From Akebia trifoliata (lineage: Eukaryota > Streptophyta > Magnoliopsida > Ranunculales > Lardizabalaceae), in contig CM030706.1 in NCBI GenBank assembly GCA_017979445.1, positions 20,601,884-20,665,883 on the forward strand: 64,000 nt of DNA. The letters are read 5' to 3'. Made by a program: the position numbers and the translations under genes. Below the pieces are notes generated by a model. The model ran no database searches. It was not told where the DNA came from and saw only the letters and a list, made by a program, of their open reading frames with translations. Position 1 is the first letter of the stretch. Every line of letters starts with the position of its first letter. Below are positions 33,500 through 45,663 of this stretch, one piece after another.

Positions 33500-36400
33500 T
33501 GAAAGAATAAGAATCAAATGAGTTTAGATTTATCCATATGCAATATCTGTGATTGATCTTGAAGGAAATAATTTTGCCAAATCTAGATTGGTGACAAAAA
33601 ATGTTACCAATCCTTTGCTTCTATGGGAAACATCTTCCTCATAGCCTTAATCTTTGTCTACTTTTTCCTTCATTCCACTCCAGATAACCATGATGCCACA
33701 GTAACTTCCCTCAAGGAGCGCATAAGAACCCACCAACAGGTCTGTCCCAAGCATCCACACTTCAGACTTGCAAACATGTTCATCAATCTGGCTATCTGTA
33801 TTGATTCCATGTGAGCATTCCATTTACAGGGTGTATTGAACACAAATGTGGATATGAATGTGGACATACATGAACTCATCTCTAGGATAAAAGCTTTGAA
33901 TTTATCTTTATCTTATTTTTGGTATTAAAAAATATACCAAGGCTGGATGATATAGTTCAAGTAAACTATATGCCACATTCTTATTGTATAGATGTATGTC
34001 CTTGTGTCTGGTTTTCTAAGGTGATATTTGACCTCTCATTTGTATCACTCTCAGACTTGTATGTTTCTAGGTTGTACATGTCTTAAAGAAGTCTTTCAAT
34101 TTAATATTTAACAGTCTCATTATACTTTTTCAATGGCCCTGACCATTTTATCTATGATATACCATCAGAAAATGGGAATGCATCTAAGCTCCAAATAATT
34201 TCTTAAATGCAAGTCTCACGGCCTCTGAAGGCTTACTACATATTTTGTTGGCACAAATTTGTTTTTACTTCAAAGTTAACAAGTTCACTCACTAATCACA
34301 AGTTGCATTTCTGAAGTGTCACTGCTTTCAGTCTTGCTGCATATTCTTTTAATGTCAAGATATGTTTCTATTCGTAGTGTGGCACTGTTCCTCAACAATT
34401 TTATTGCATTTATGTTTATGTTATAGTCGTAGAGTAATCATAATTTGCATCCTACAAGGCACATTTCTGATGCATTTGTGGACTGTCAACAGGAGCTACT
34501 ATAAATGCACACTTTTGCAAGCGGCTGCAACCTCTACTGCCCACTTTTGCAAGCTTGTTTTTGTCCTTCTTTGATAGAGATCATATACGAAAATTACACC
34601 TACAAATGGGTTTTGACCGGAAAAAAATGGAAATCGTTGATTGTCATCGCATCAAACAAACATAGATTCCCCAAAGAGGTCATTATACTCAATAAAAACA
34701 AATAATTGAATCAAGATGAGACAAAAAGAAGCCATCCCACCCTGCCAGTGCTGTAAAAGTGAGACATATATAGGGTTTGGGGTCCACCATTCAATGGCTC
34801 ACTCCAAGGAGACATCAAGTCAAAATGTCCCTATTTAATATCCATAACAACTAGATAGTTCACCAACTTTTTCTGACCATCCAAATGAATACATCAGAAT
34901 CTGATTTAATCAATTTTGACCCAAGAAATCACCAAAATGGAACCCATAAGGTGGAGAATCCCCTCATCTTTGAATGTCTCACATATGTGACAGAAGACCC
35001 TCTAACTAAGCCTTAACTAGCAATGCGCACCTCCTTCAGTAATGATCCTTCCAAAAGGAAAACATTCTATTTTGCTTTCTATCTAACAAAAAATAAAAAT
35101 ATCCTTTAAAAAATCTTGTGTCAAAAGCAAGATAATCACCATGGACATCCCTAAGGAAACATTGTCAGTAAATGGGCATTTCTTATCAATATATGTCCTT
35201 GAAAACAAGAACACAGTTATGTAATCCACATTATAGAATGCTTCTATAGGATGCTCTCACAATTAATAATCCAATGCTTACAACACTACATCAAAATGAA
35301 AATTCAATTGCTTATAAACAAAGAGTAAAGCACGACAATAACAAAAGACAGGGGCAGGCAGAACTTACCCAAAATAATAAGCTTTCTTAAAGACCCTTAA
35401 ATCTTATTCAAATGTAAAAGAAGCCTAAAATGCAGGACAATTAAGCGAGTTAAATCGTTCGGTGCCTAACATGGGCCACCCTTCTGTGTAAGGGATTTTT
35501 CCTATTTCATGACTCTTACGAAACATAAAAAGAAGAGAAACTTATGCACCTCAACAGTTGGATCCATTTGTGCCTCAGATGCAAACCCATAGAACCTGTA
35601 AATATAGCACATATGATGTAAATTAGAAAGCTAACTACAACATGAATTAATGCAACAAACACAAGGACTCTTCATTGAAAAAATAAAAAATCAATCCCTC
35701 AACTTAAAATCTATCACTCTTATTCTCGAGTCGCTCTTATGGAAAATTTATTTATCAATAAAAAGATTTATTGAAGAGGTATAAAAAATAAAAATTCTAA
35801 AAAAAGATACGAAGAAATCAAAGTAGGATTATGGATAAAGAGCCTCAAGGAGCAATGGCTTTAGTAGATCCAAGATTAAATTACTAATTCAAAGATATGG
35901 GTATCAATATGTGTTTGAACTGATTGATTAACTCAAATTGTGCTGCGTTTAAAATGTACCTTTGACCAAAATACATGACTTTTAGAGTAATGTATTTCTT
36001 GATGTGGTGATGCATGGCCTTAAAGTTACAATCTGTATCCAAAAGTAGCTAAGCTTGTAAAGTACTGAGAATTTATTAGAAATATGAGACAAAGAGGAAC
36101 AATTACAATTGTAAACCATTAGTTTGAGGTGATGAATAAACTCACAATGATGAATCCATGGCATACCTTCTCCCTCCTCCTTTATCCGGGCTTGGGACCG
36201 GCAATGTAAAACGTTAATTTTACATTGGCGAAGTTAAAAAGGTTTTACCTAATACATGTAGAGTTAAAAAAGGTTTTACCTAATAAGTGTTAGATATCAA
36301 TCCACATATATAAGACACGATACACACATTCAAAACCAAGTTCTTGTCTAATTTTCATTTACATGGAACTGAACAATTGTAACATCTTCAACTATCACTA

Positions 36401-36610
36401 ATGAAAGTTGCAATACAAAAAGTTGATAATTCCTACATGATAAACAAATGTTTATGGATCCAACTATCACTATTAACAGAACTTAGAAAGTAAAATATTG
36501 ATCATTGATTTCTATTTAACAAAAGGTAAGGAGAGTCAAATTGTTACTAGTACTGAAACTTGTAAAACAAAAAATTGATCACCGATCATTGTCAAAAAAG
36601 CTTGCAAATC
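33500..36610. other. CACTA-1 interior, no recognised gene
   Basis: Mostly AT-rich. A 46-bp minus-strand stretch at 35550-35595, with acceptor (tacag) and donor (gtgcat), encodes FYGFASEAQMDPTVE and looks like an exon, but I cannot place it. The open frame on the minus strand near 33670-33830 has no recognised motif. A short tandem duplication 'aggttttacctaata' occurs at about 36239-36285. Confidence 0.45.
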
Positions 36611-36616
36611 AAACTA

Positions 36617-39460
36617 TTACTGCTCAACAGAGGTTTGTGGATCGCTGCCATTGGAAGCCTACAAACAATATTATTTTAACTATTAGTACAAGAAAATGCA
36701 ATTAAAATTTTTTTTGTTTAAGAAGACGGAATAACAAGTTATTACCTGTGTACCCCGAAGTACTTCAGCCATATTTACGGTACGGCCAAGTTGCTGGCTC
36801 ATAAATGACATTAGTACTTCGAATTGTATTGAAACATTTGTCTGAAATTCAATCATCTCTCGACGTGTTGCAGCGACTTCTCGGCGTGCCTCATCAGCAC
36901 GACGATTTGTCTCAATGGCCTGTGAGATACACTCTTGACGAGTGGGTTGGAGTCCGAAAAATGTTGATGGTCTCACTCCAATCCCCATCTGCCTGATACG
37001 ACCATGACCATCTTCTCCCATGACTTGGGAGAAGATGTCATTCCTACCAGTGTTGCGTTGGGAACCATCTGACATTTGGGACTCGTTCTCTTTTTGTCTC
37101 ATTTCATCCTAAAATAGATTAAATACAATTAATAGTAACATGATTTAAAACAAAAAAAAAAGATAAAAAAATGATTGTAACTTACAAACATTTTTATACG
37201 ATAGAAAATTTGGATACATAAGTTTTTCTAATAGAATAGGTTGGAAATATATACTTACAACAACTTTCGTTGTTTCTGCATCTATAAAGGTCTGGTCCTT
37301 TCTTGTGTGGGTTACTATGACAATTTGCATCCGCGATGGCTCCACCCCATTATTCTTTTTTGTCTATTAACAAGTAAAGCATAATAATAAATAGTATTGC
37401 AATCATATACTAAATAAGCTCGATGGTTATTTGATTTTACCTCCTCCTCGAATTTTCTTGCGAAGCTCTTTGTGCCAGATGTGTGGTACATTTTTTGTTT
37501 CTTACGATTGGCTTTATTTTTCTTTTCCCGCATCTACAAAGTAAACAATAAAAAATTAGATAATATTCAAACCTTACCAATAGTTAATTAAATGAATTTA
37601 TATGTAACTATGGTTGTTACTCATACCTTACCAACTTTGCCTTCCCAAAATTGAACAAGCCAATCCCACTCCACTTGATCCATAAAAGGTGGAAGGTTCT
37701 TTTTAGCCTCATCTGGAGCGCCCACAAAGTCTAAATAGTATTTTTTTTTCAAGAGGCATTTGCGGTCTTTCCATTTCTGATTGAAGGATTCAAGAACCCA
37801 ACCCTTCAAGTCGGCATCGATATCAAAAATCCCCTACATCAAATTTAAAAAAGCATAGGCGTAAAGTTTCTAGATAAATATAAACAGTTAGTGTACTTGT
37901 AATGACCTGAAAATCCTAAAATGTATCTCGAGAAAGAATTTTAGATCTGTGCATTGATTAAAAGTTATCAAATCCTCGAGTTTCGGTTAGATATTTTACA
38001 ATAGGTAAATGACCCTTAGAGACGTAATTTGAGGAAAACCGATCATATCATTAGATTCGTGTCGAAAAATCATCCGAAATAGAGTATAAATTTGTCCAAT
38101 TCGGCATTTGGGAAAAACAATTCCCAAAATGACAAGTATATCCCAACTTAAGTGATATAAATATCTAAATTCTATTAGAAAAATCAGATTATAACGATGG
38201 GATTCCACATCGGAGGTTAAGTTTGGAATATCGTATTGCCATAGCCGAGGCGGTTATATCGGCGTGTTCCTCTGCTCTCTTATCGATTACACCGCCGTGT
38301 TTTTATTATGTATCTTTTTCTTATTTTGTAATGATTCATAGATGTTTTCATTTAAAAGATGCATATGTTACTTTAAATGATAGAAATGATAGGTTGAAAT
38401 TATTTAACTGTTTATTGAATATGCTTAGACATTTATCGTATGTTACATTATGAAAAACTTACATTATTTAACTGTTCAACTGATTACTCGTGCATGTATG
38501 ACTCGTTGTTAGAACGGCGTTCATCCTGCTGAGTAACCTTCCCTGTTACTCACCCTATCCTTCCCCTTTCAGATATTCAACTTTTGAAGAACCGTTCTTT
38601 GAGGAGTCTTTTGAGGAGGTCCTTGAGGAGGATCAGATTGATGTCTTGCCGCCGCCATGTCTTTGAGGACTAGTAGAGGATCTTAGCGGTTTTTGGTTGT
38701 AGATAAGAAACATGGTAGTTTAGAAATTTTTGTAACCTGATGAATTATGAGATTAAAGATCTTGACTTATATCAGTGTTTGTCGATTTCTTCTGTTTACT
38801 CTAGACTCTCGTATAGATGTTAGTTAAATGTTTATTCCGCTGCGTATATTTTCTTTTCATAAGTATTATTATTTATGAATGTTCTGTCAGATTGTGTGAT
38901 TGATTACCTCACACCTCGAGATTCTAACCGATGAATCATAGGGATTCGTGTTGGGATTTCGAGGCGTGACAGTACTTTAATTGATTTATTTTTTAGATTA
39001 CCTGAACAGTTTGCCAAATGTTTTCTTTAGCTTCAATCGGCACTCGCCTCCAATCTGAATACATAAAAGATATGAACCGTGGCTTCCGTACCACGGTACC
39101 TAAAAACTGTCCAAGTAACTTGGCCCCATTGCCAATAGGCTGCTTGTAGTTTTTTTTTCAAACACATGTTTTTAAATCCTGTGGGCCAATGTTCTAAAGT
39201 GATTCAAGACGTGTATTGCCTCGCACATGTTTTTTATGCGTCTTGGTAGACCCTGTAGAAAATTATGTACAAAAAATTGATTATCATTCAATTACATATA
39301 CATATATGAGTGCAAAATCTTAAAAACAATTAGTCAATCTTACTAGATGTTGAATTAGATGCCTGATCGGAAGGGGCAGTCATATCTATCTGTGCGGGCC
39401 CCAAATGTACCGTCTCATCCCCATGTTGGGAAGGTTGTGAATCATGACTATGCATCCTAT
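36617..39460 (-). pseudogene. CACTA second gene (PTTA/Transposase_24-type), with a solo LTR in an intron
   Basis: This is the accessory gene of plant CACTA elements. Exons on the minus strand, 5' to 3': about 39330-39460 (MHSHDSQPSQHGDE), about 39003-39240 (GTVVRKPRFISFMYSDWRR), 37628-37833 (DLKGWVLESFNQKWKDRK, the Transposase_24 core), 37443-37533, about 37261-37367 (QIVIVTHTRKDQTF), 36746-37108, and a last exon 36617-36658 ending ...SVEQ stop. GT-AG borders are present throughout. The exon near 39100-39240 is not open in one frame, so a frameshift is likely. The 1074-bp solo LTR lies in the intron between the second and third exons. The C-terminal part is rich in Arg and Glu and is predicted helical. 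Exon boundaries marked 'about' are approximate. Confidence 0.8.
37898..38971 (+). mobile_element. Solo LTR (Tekay/Del-like chromovirus)
   Basis: The 1074-bp sequence has ends TGTAATGACCTG ... GAGGCGTGACA and perfect target duplications gtact at 37893-37897 and 38972-38976. No internal region is present. The start TGTAAxGACC and the GGCGTGACA end are typical of Tekay/Del-type gypsy LTRs. The second transposase copy has the unoccupied site (single gtact at 60113-60117), which proves the boundaries. Confidence 0.93.
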
Positions 39461-39634
39461 AATAAAGATCAAGAAAATGATTAGTTATTTTGAAACTTAT
39501 AAGAAATGTTATTAAGTTAATGATAATAGAGGTCAATTCAAATATTTACAAATGAGTTTTTTTAATTATTAATTATCAAATCTATGTCAAATGATACATT
39601 GAGCTTGGAATTACATCATTGTACATGAATAATT

Positions 39635-42600
39635 TCAAACAGCATCACTGGACTCCAACTCATCCCCATCAATACTATTGAAATCTGACTCGTCAATGTC
39701 ATCCTTCCTAATTTCATCTGTGGCCGTTAAAGGTGTCGTGATAATTAGAGGCGCATTGATCGTTATTCCTGGCATATCTTACCTATCCCATGTTACGTTA
39801 TCATCAGAGGCGATCAAAGTATCCACCATACTTTGATCATTACAAGACAAGTTTTGCAAGTAATCATTGATATCCTCTACTGTACCATTTCCTCCCATTT
39901 CAAACAAATCTCTTGGTTTTGACTATACAGTAGTATACCAGTTTGAATTCATGGAGTCCTTAACGTAGAATACTTGTGTGGTTTGAGATGCTAGTACAAA
40001 TGGTTCATCGAAAACATTTGCTCCAGTATTGGATAAGTATGTGAAATTCACGAGCGTAAACCCCAAGTCATCTTTTTTTATTCATCTTCTAACGTCAACC
40101 CACTCACACTTAAACAATACAACACGCTTCCAACCATAATAATTGAGCTCTATGATATCAGTCAATACACCATAATAGGTAATGTCTCCTTGAATTGGGT
40201 TTCTATCACTAACACTTGAGAAACTTGATGTATTTGCAACCACGATAACTCTGTTGTTTTGAGTTTTTCTCTTACTTTCACTACCTTTCGTGCGAAATCT
40301 GAACTCATTAATGATATACGTATTGAATCTTTTTACGATACGATCAGGACCCTTTGCTAATTTCTTAACTTCATCTGAAAGTGGAAAATTCTCCGACTGG
40401 GAGGACTTGTTGAAAAGCCAATCATCAAATTCTTTGGCGTGAAGCCTATCAATTTAAAAACAACTGACCCGACGATGTTGCTGCTTAAGTTCATTCTTTT
40501 GTTTTCTGTATATGTTTGAGTTCAAGAGATATGATTAACTATAGATATATTACATTCAACATGCATCGTAAAACTCAAAATAAATATGCATTCTTACTCA
40601 AAGTATGGGACAAGTGTCTGTAGACACCCCATTTTTGCACTCGCCTGATTAATCAACTCGTCAATCTGATTGCAATGATTCTCAATGATGAATGTGTATT
40701 CCGTTGCTTTATTTTGTTACCAGATGTGTTTCAGAAATCCGGATGAGGTATCTCGAATTGACAAAACCTTAGAAACCACGCTACGCTAGGAAAATACGAC
40801 CCCAAAAACATAGAAATCATCATCTTGCAGACCAAAAAGAAACTTCACGATAAAAATCACTAAAAAATTATCAAATTACCAAAATACCCCTAACCTCAAA
40901 ACAACCCTAGAGCCTATGTTACGCTTAGGAAAACTCTCTCGAACACATAAAATAACAAATCGGAGCGAAATAAATCATTTCACCAATTTTAACAGAATTT
41001 GACAAAATTACGAAAATGCCCCTCATAAAGTTCACAATCATTTCACACAAAAAATTTCATAAATAACACAAAATAATATTTTCATTGAATTCCTTACGAA
41101 AAATTGATTCTAAAACATCCTAGAACATTAAAAATCGACTTAAAACGTGAAAAGTCCTCTCTGGGGGTAAAACGGTAATTTCACAATTTTCATAATTAAC
41201 AAATTTCAAAATTAATAAATAAAATATTAAATAATTAAAGTGAAACATTGATGAAATTAATTTAAAATTTTGAATTAAAAAATCGATCAATCGGACTTTC
41301 GGGTAAAATTGTTGAGGGTTCGTGGGATATTTCTTTAAGGACCCCTCCATTTGGGGGTCCAAAGAATTAAAGAAATAATGGAAGGGGGTTCTCCAAAAAT
41401 TTAAAGTCAATCAAGCAAGACTGTAGTCAAAGTATTAAAGTCAATCAAGTGAGACTAAAGTCAAAATTAAAGTCAATTAAGCAAGACTGAAGTCAAAATA
41501 TTAAAAGTCAATCAATTAAGACTAAAGTCAAAACATTAAAAGTCAATCAAATAAGACCAAAAGTCAAATAAATTCTAATTAAATAATAACTCTATCTAAT
41601 AGAGTTCTAACTTAAAAACAATTCTACCTAAAACAATTCTAATTAAAACACAATTCTACCTAAAATAATTTTAACTAAAACACAACTCTAATAAAAGATC
41701 TCTAATTAAACACTAACTCTATCCAAATCAACCTTAAAAAAATTTTATAAATAGAGGTGCTCACACCCTATTTTCGTATCAAATCATAAACCCTAAGAGA
41801 AGTAGGTCTAGAAGCCCCCTAGCCCCCATAAACCCTAGTTTTGGAGCCCCAACTCCTTACCTAACATCCCTCCTTCAATTTTAGTCTAGAAAACACCTAA
41901 AATCCCTCCAAAAACACCCCCAAATCCGTAACAAACTTGAAGAGTTTAGATCCGAAAACAAGGAGATACCTTGATCTAGGAGATCCGAAGTCAAATCCGG
42001 AGACAGAACGAAGCAAGGGAGTACAGTACAATGAGCTCTTTTTGTCAGATCTGAGGGAACAAAATCCTTGCGATCGGAAAGGTAGTAATTTTTTTATTTT
42101 TATCTAGATTTTTAGCAATGTGATATATTTGGGAAGTTAGTAGAGACCGGCTTTGACCGGGCGGGGTTGGTGCCTAACACCTTCCAACCCCGTAACATGA
42201 TCCCCGAATTCAGATTTTTTGTGGTAGAGTAGTTCTTTTTATCCATGTTAGAGTCAGTTTGGTTCCTAGACCACAATAACTAGGTGGCGACTCCCAAACC
42301 TCAAGAGTCAAAAGCGGATCCGCGCACCCCGCAGATCGAGGGCGCTTTCAGTGTCTCAGAGTTGAAAAACATGTATCGATTTGCTTGTCTCCATGATATT
42401 TCATCTAGAGTAAACACTTGTTCTTTTCCCAATAGTCGACCTGAGAAAGTGTTACCAAAGTCATCATTTCTTATTGGCTGATTAAACCTTGTCTCCACAC
42501 TATCAAAGTACCTCGAGCAAAATGTTAAGCATTCTTCTGCGAGGTACCCTTCTGCGATAGAACCTTCTGGTCGACTTCGATTACATACATACGATTTAAG

Positions 42601-45061
42601 TGTGAGAAGGTACCTATGACCATGCATTGAGATAATTTGACTATGAGATTGAATAGTGTGGTGCATGTGAAACTAAACAAAAAAATACAAAAATTAATGC
42701 ATACCTTTCAATAGGGTACATCCATCGATAATGTATTGGTCCAGCAATTCGTGCCTCGGCAGTCAAATGAACCGGTAAATGCACCATAACATCAAAGAAC
42801 ACTGGGGGAAAAACCCTCTCTAAGTGGCATAATGTTAGCACAATTCGAGACTGCAACCTTTCAAAGTCATCTACCCGTGCAACCTTAGAACACAACTCTC
42901 TAAAGAATGTGCACAACTCAATTAGGTTTGCGCTCACATGCTTAACCAATATACCTCGCAAGGCTATCGGGAGTAGTTGTTGCATCAACACATGACAATC
43001 ATGACTCTTGAGTCCAGAAATCTTACGTTTTTGGGATGTACACATCGTGAAATATTCGCTGCATAACCATCTGGAATCTTAACATTCTTCAACACATTAC
43101 AAAATTTCTCTTTTTCAATATTAGTCATTGTAAAACATGTGGGAGGATAATATGTCTTATTTCCCATACTAACTGGATGAAGTTTATTTCGTATTTTCAT
43201 TTCTTGCAAGTCTAGACGAGCCTTCAAATTATCCTTTGTCTTTCCTTCGATGTTCAGCAAAATCCCAATGACATTATCACACACATTTTTCTCAATGTGC
43301 AACATCCAAACTATGTCGCAACAGATTGTGTTTCCAATAAGGTAAGTCAAAGAAAATACTTTTCTTCTTCCAATTGTAAAAATCTCTCGCATCATCTTCT
43401 CGCCCTCTCTTGCGACCTTTTGCAACTTTAGAAATCTTCCCGAATGTGATGTTTATGCCCTCTACTTGTTCCAAAACCTCATAACCAGATGGTGGGATTG
43501 GCATAATTCGATGTTCTCGTTCTCCATCGAAACATTTCTTATCAAATCTAAACCTATGGTCAATCGGCAGAAATCGACGGTGACCTAGGTAACAAAATTT
43601 TCTACCATGCTTCAAACGTCGAGAACAATTGTCCTTATTGCAACAAGGACAAGCAAGACGACCTTTGGTGCTCCATCCAGACAACATAGCGTATCCTGAA
43701 AAGTCGCTAATCGTCCATAATAGTGCAGCTTTCATTTGAAAGGTTTGATTGCTATGTGCGTCATATGTGTCTACGCCAAACTCCCTCAATTGTCTCAAAT
43801 CATCTATCAATGGTTGCAAATACACGTCGATATCATTGTCGGGTCCATAAGGACCTGGAATCAATAATGATAACATGAGATAAGGCTGTTTCATACACAT
43901 CCATGGTGGTAAGTTGTATACTGTTAGAATGACAGGCCAAGTACTATGAGAAATACTCATCGTCCTAAATGGATTAAAGCCATCGGTTGCCAACCCAAGT
44001 CTAACATTGCGACTGTCTAAAGAAAATGGTCGATGTTTAATGTCAAAATCTTTCCAAGCAAGAGAGTTAGCTGGATGCCTCAATGACCCATCTTTGGTAC
44101 GACTCTCGTCATGCCATCGCATGAATGCTGCGGTCTTCGATGACATGAATAACCTTTGAAGCCTTGGAACCAATGGAAAATAACGCAATATTTTAGCAGG
44201 AATCTTTCTTTTTTTTGTCCTCAGAGAAATGTTCTCATAATTCTCTTTATGTTCAACTTGCTGCCATCTCGAAGTACCACACACCTTGCATAATTCGTCA
44301 TTGGCTGTGTCCTTCCAATATAACATACAATCATTAGGGCACGCATCAATTTTATTGTAATTAAGTCCCAACTCCCTAATGATCTTCTTCGCATCATAAA
44401 AAGACTTTGGCAACAACTCTTCCTCGGGTAATGCCTCCTTCAAAAGCGTAAGTAACATGTCAAAGGACTTGTTGCTCCATCCAGACAAACACTTTATGTG
44501 ATATAGTCGAACAATGAAAGAGAGCTTTGTGAACTTGGTACATCCGGGATACAACTCTCTATCTGCATCTTGAAGCAACCTAAAAAAGTTTTTTGCATCG
44601 GCATTGCGTCCTTGTGTAGGTTCACTTACTCCATCAGGCACATCATTGTCCACAGCCAATATACCAAAAACATCGTGCAACATTCCATTCATATCAACAC
44701 CACCTGGAGTATCATCACATGAAATAGTGGATGTGGATGTGGAAGAAGTTTCCCCGTGATATTTCCATAGTGTGTAATGCTCCATAATTCTATAAATGAT
44801 GAGATGTTCCTAGACAACATCCCGTTTCAAGAGCTTAAAGTTGACACATTTCCTACATGCACATGGGATGAGGCCGGTTGATGTATTGGCAAATGCGAAG
44901 TCGAGGAATTTATCGACACCGTTTATATATTCGCTACTCACCCTACATTAGAAAATAATGTAAGGGAACTTTTAAAAACAAATCTCATTGAGTTATAAAC
45001 ATTGACAATGGATCATAAGTAGTTGACTTTACCTCGACTTTTTCATTCAACTCTTATCCAT
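39635..45061 (-). pseudogene. TNP2-type CACTA transposase, degenerate copy 1
   Basis: TNP2 cuts and joins CACTA ends. Exon 1 (45033-45061) begins MDKS, then a TGA where the family has Trp, then MKKSR. Exon 2 starts at 44942 with VSSEYINGVDKFLDFAF (Transpos_assoc domain), with an in-frame TAG at 44810-44812. An open stretch of 497 codons (43292-44785) holds Transposase_21 with SHSTWPVILTVYNLPPWMC and LSGWSTKGRLACPCCNK. A 2-bp deletion near 43300 shifts the frame. DUF4218 follows (42360-43045: KSHDCHVLMQQLLPIA, FPPVFFDVMVHLPVHL). DUF4216 is at about 39790-40480 (DEPFVLASQTTQVFYVKD), with stops at 40082-40084, in TTV-stop-SKPRD near 39928, and a TAA just after VTWDR. The end reads DELESSDAV stop. 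A solo LTR splits the region between DUF4218 and DUF4216. Confidence 0.93.
40619..42350 (+). mobile_element. Solo LTR (Tat-like gypsy), copy B, inside TNP2
   Basis: The 1732-bp insertion has TG...CA ends (TGTAGACACCCC ... GGGCGCTTTCA) and target duplications gtgtc at 40614-40618 and 42351-42355. The second transposase copy has a single gtgtc at 61754-61758 with uninterrupted flanks, so the unoccupied site confirms both ends. It is the sister of the LTR at 5357-7078, in the same orientation, with a TATAAATA box at 41756-41763 and the same internal tandem repeats. Confidence 0.95.
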
Positions 45062-45435
45062 CTCTTCTTTCAACACCTAAATTAAAAAATTACTGTAAAA
45101 AAAATACTATAAAGACTGTAATAAATGTTAGGTTTTCTTTACAGTCTATTTGAACTGAGAGAAGATAAGAGAAAAGAAAAGAAAATATGCAATTTTCTTT
45201 TCCTTTCTCCTGTTTGAATTGTTCAGTGGGGAAAGAAAAGAAGAAAATTGGAGAGAAGAGAATGGAAAAAATGTCAAATTTGATTATCTCCAAAAGTGGA
45301 GATACGATGAGAGAAGATAAAAGAATGAAATTTTACATTCCAAGTCTGTCCTCATTATTTTCAAAATTTCCAAAAATAGGTAATATTGGCAAGTTTGCTA
45401 TTACTACTTACATCTCAAGTAAACAAACATCCGAT

Positions 45436-45663
45436 AGGCCATCCGACAGGCCATTGACCAGGCCATTCGATAAGTCATTGGACAGGCCATTGGGCAGGCC
45501 ATCCAACAGGCCATTGGATAGGCCATGGGACAGGCCATTGGATAGGCCATCCAACAGACCATTGGGCAAGCCATCCAACAAGCCGTTGGGTAAGCCATCC
45601 ACCAAGCCATCCGACAGGACATTGGGCAGGCCATCCAATAGGCCATCCGACAGGCCATTGGGT
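45436..45663 (+). repeat. Minisatellite of nineteen 12-bp units
   Basis: Nineteen contiguous units of AGGCCATCCGAC type (variants in the last five bases, such as attgg-) fill exactly 228 bp. Because the unit is 12 bp, the array is open in several frames. The plus frame reads a four-residue repeat of the type DRPS/NRPL/GKPS. The array begins about 375 bp upstream of the TNP2 start codon. CG and GC content is far above the surrounding sequence. Confidence 0.92.

Noticed and set aside
33623..33879. Possible PPR-like reading on the minus strand (FVFNTPCKWNAHMESIQIA)
   Set aside because: Only a weak resemblance to one repeat; the frame breaks soon after and no splice borders support it.
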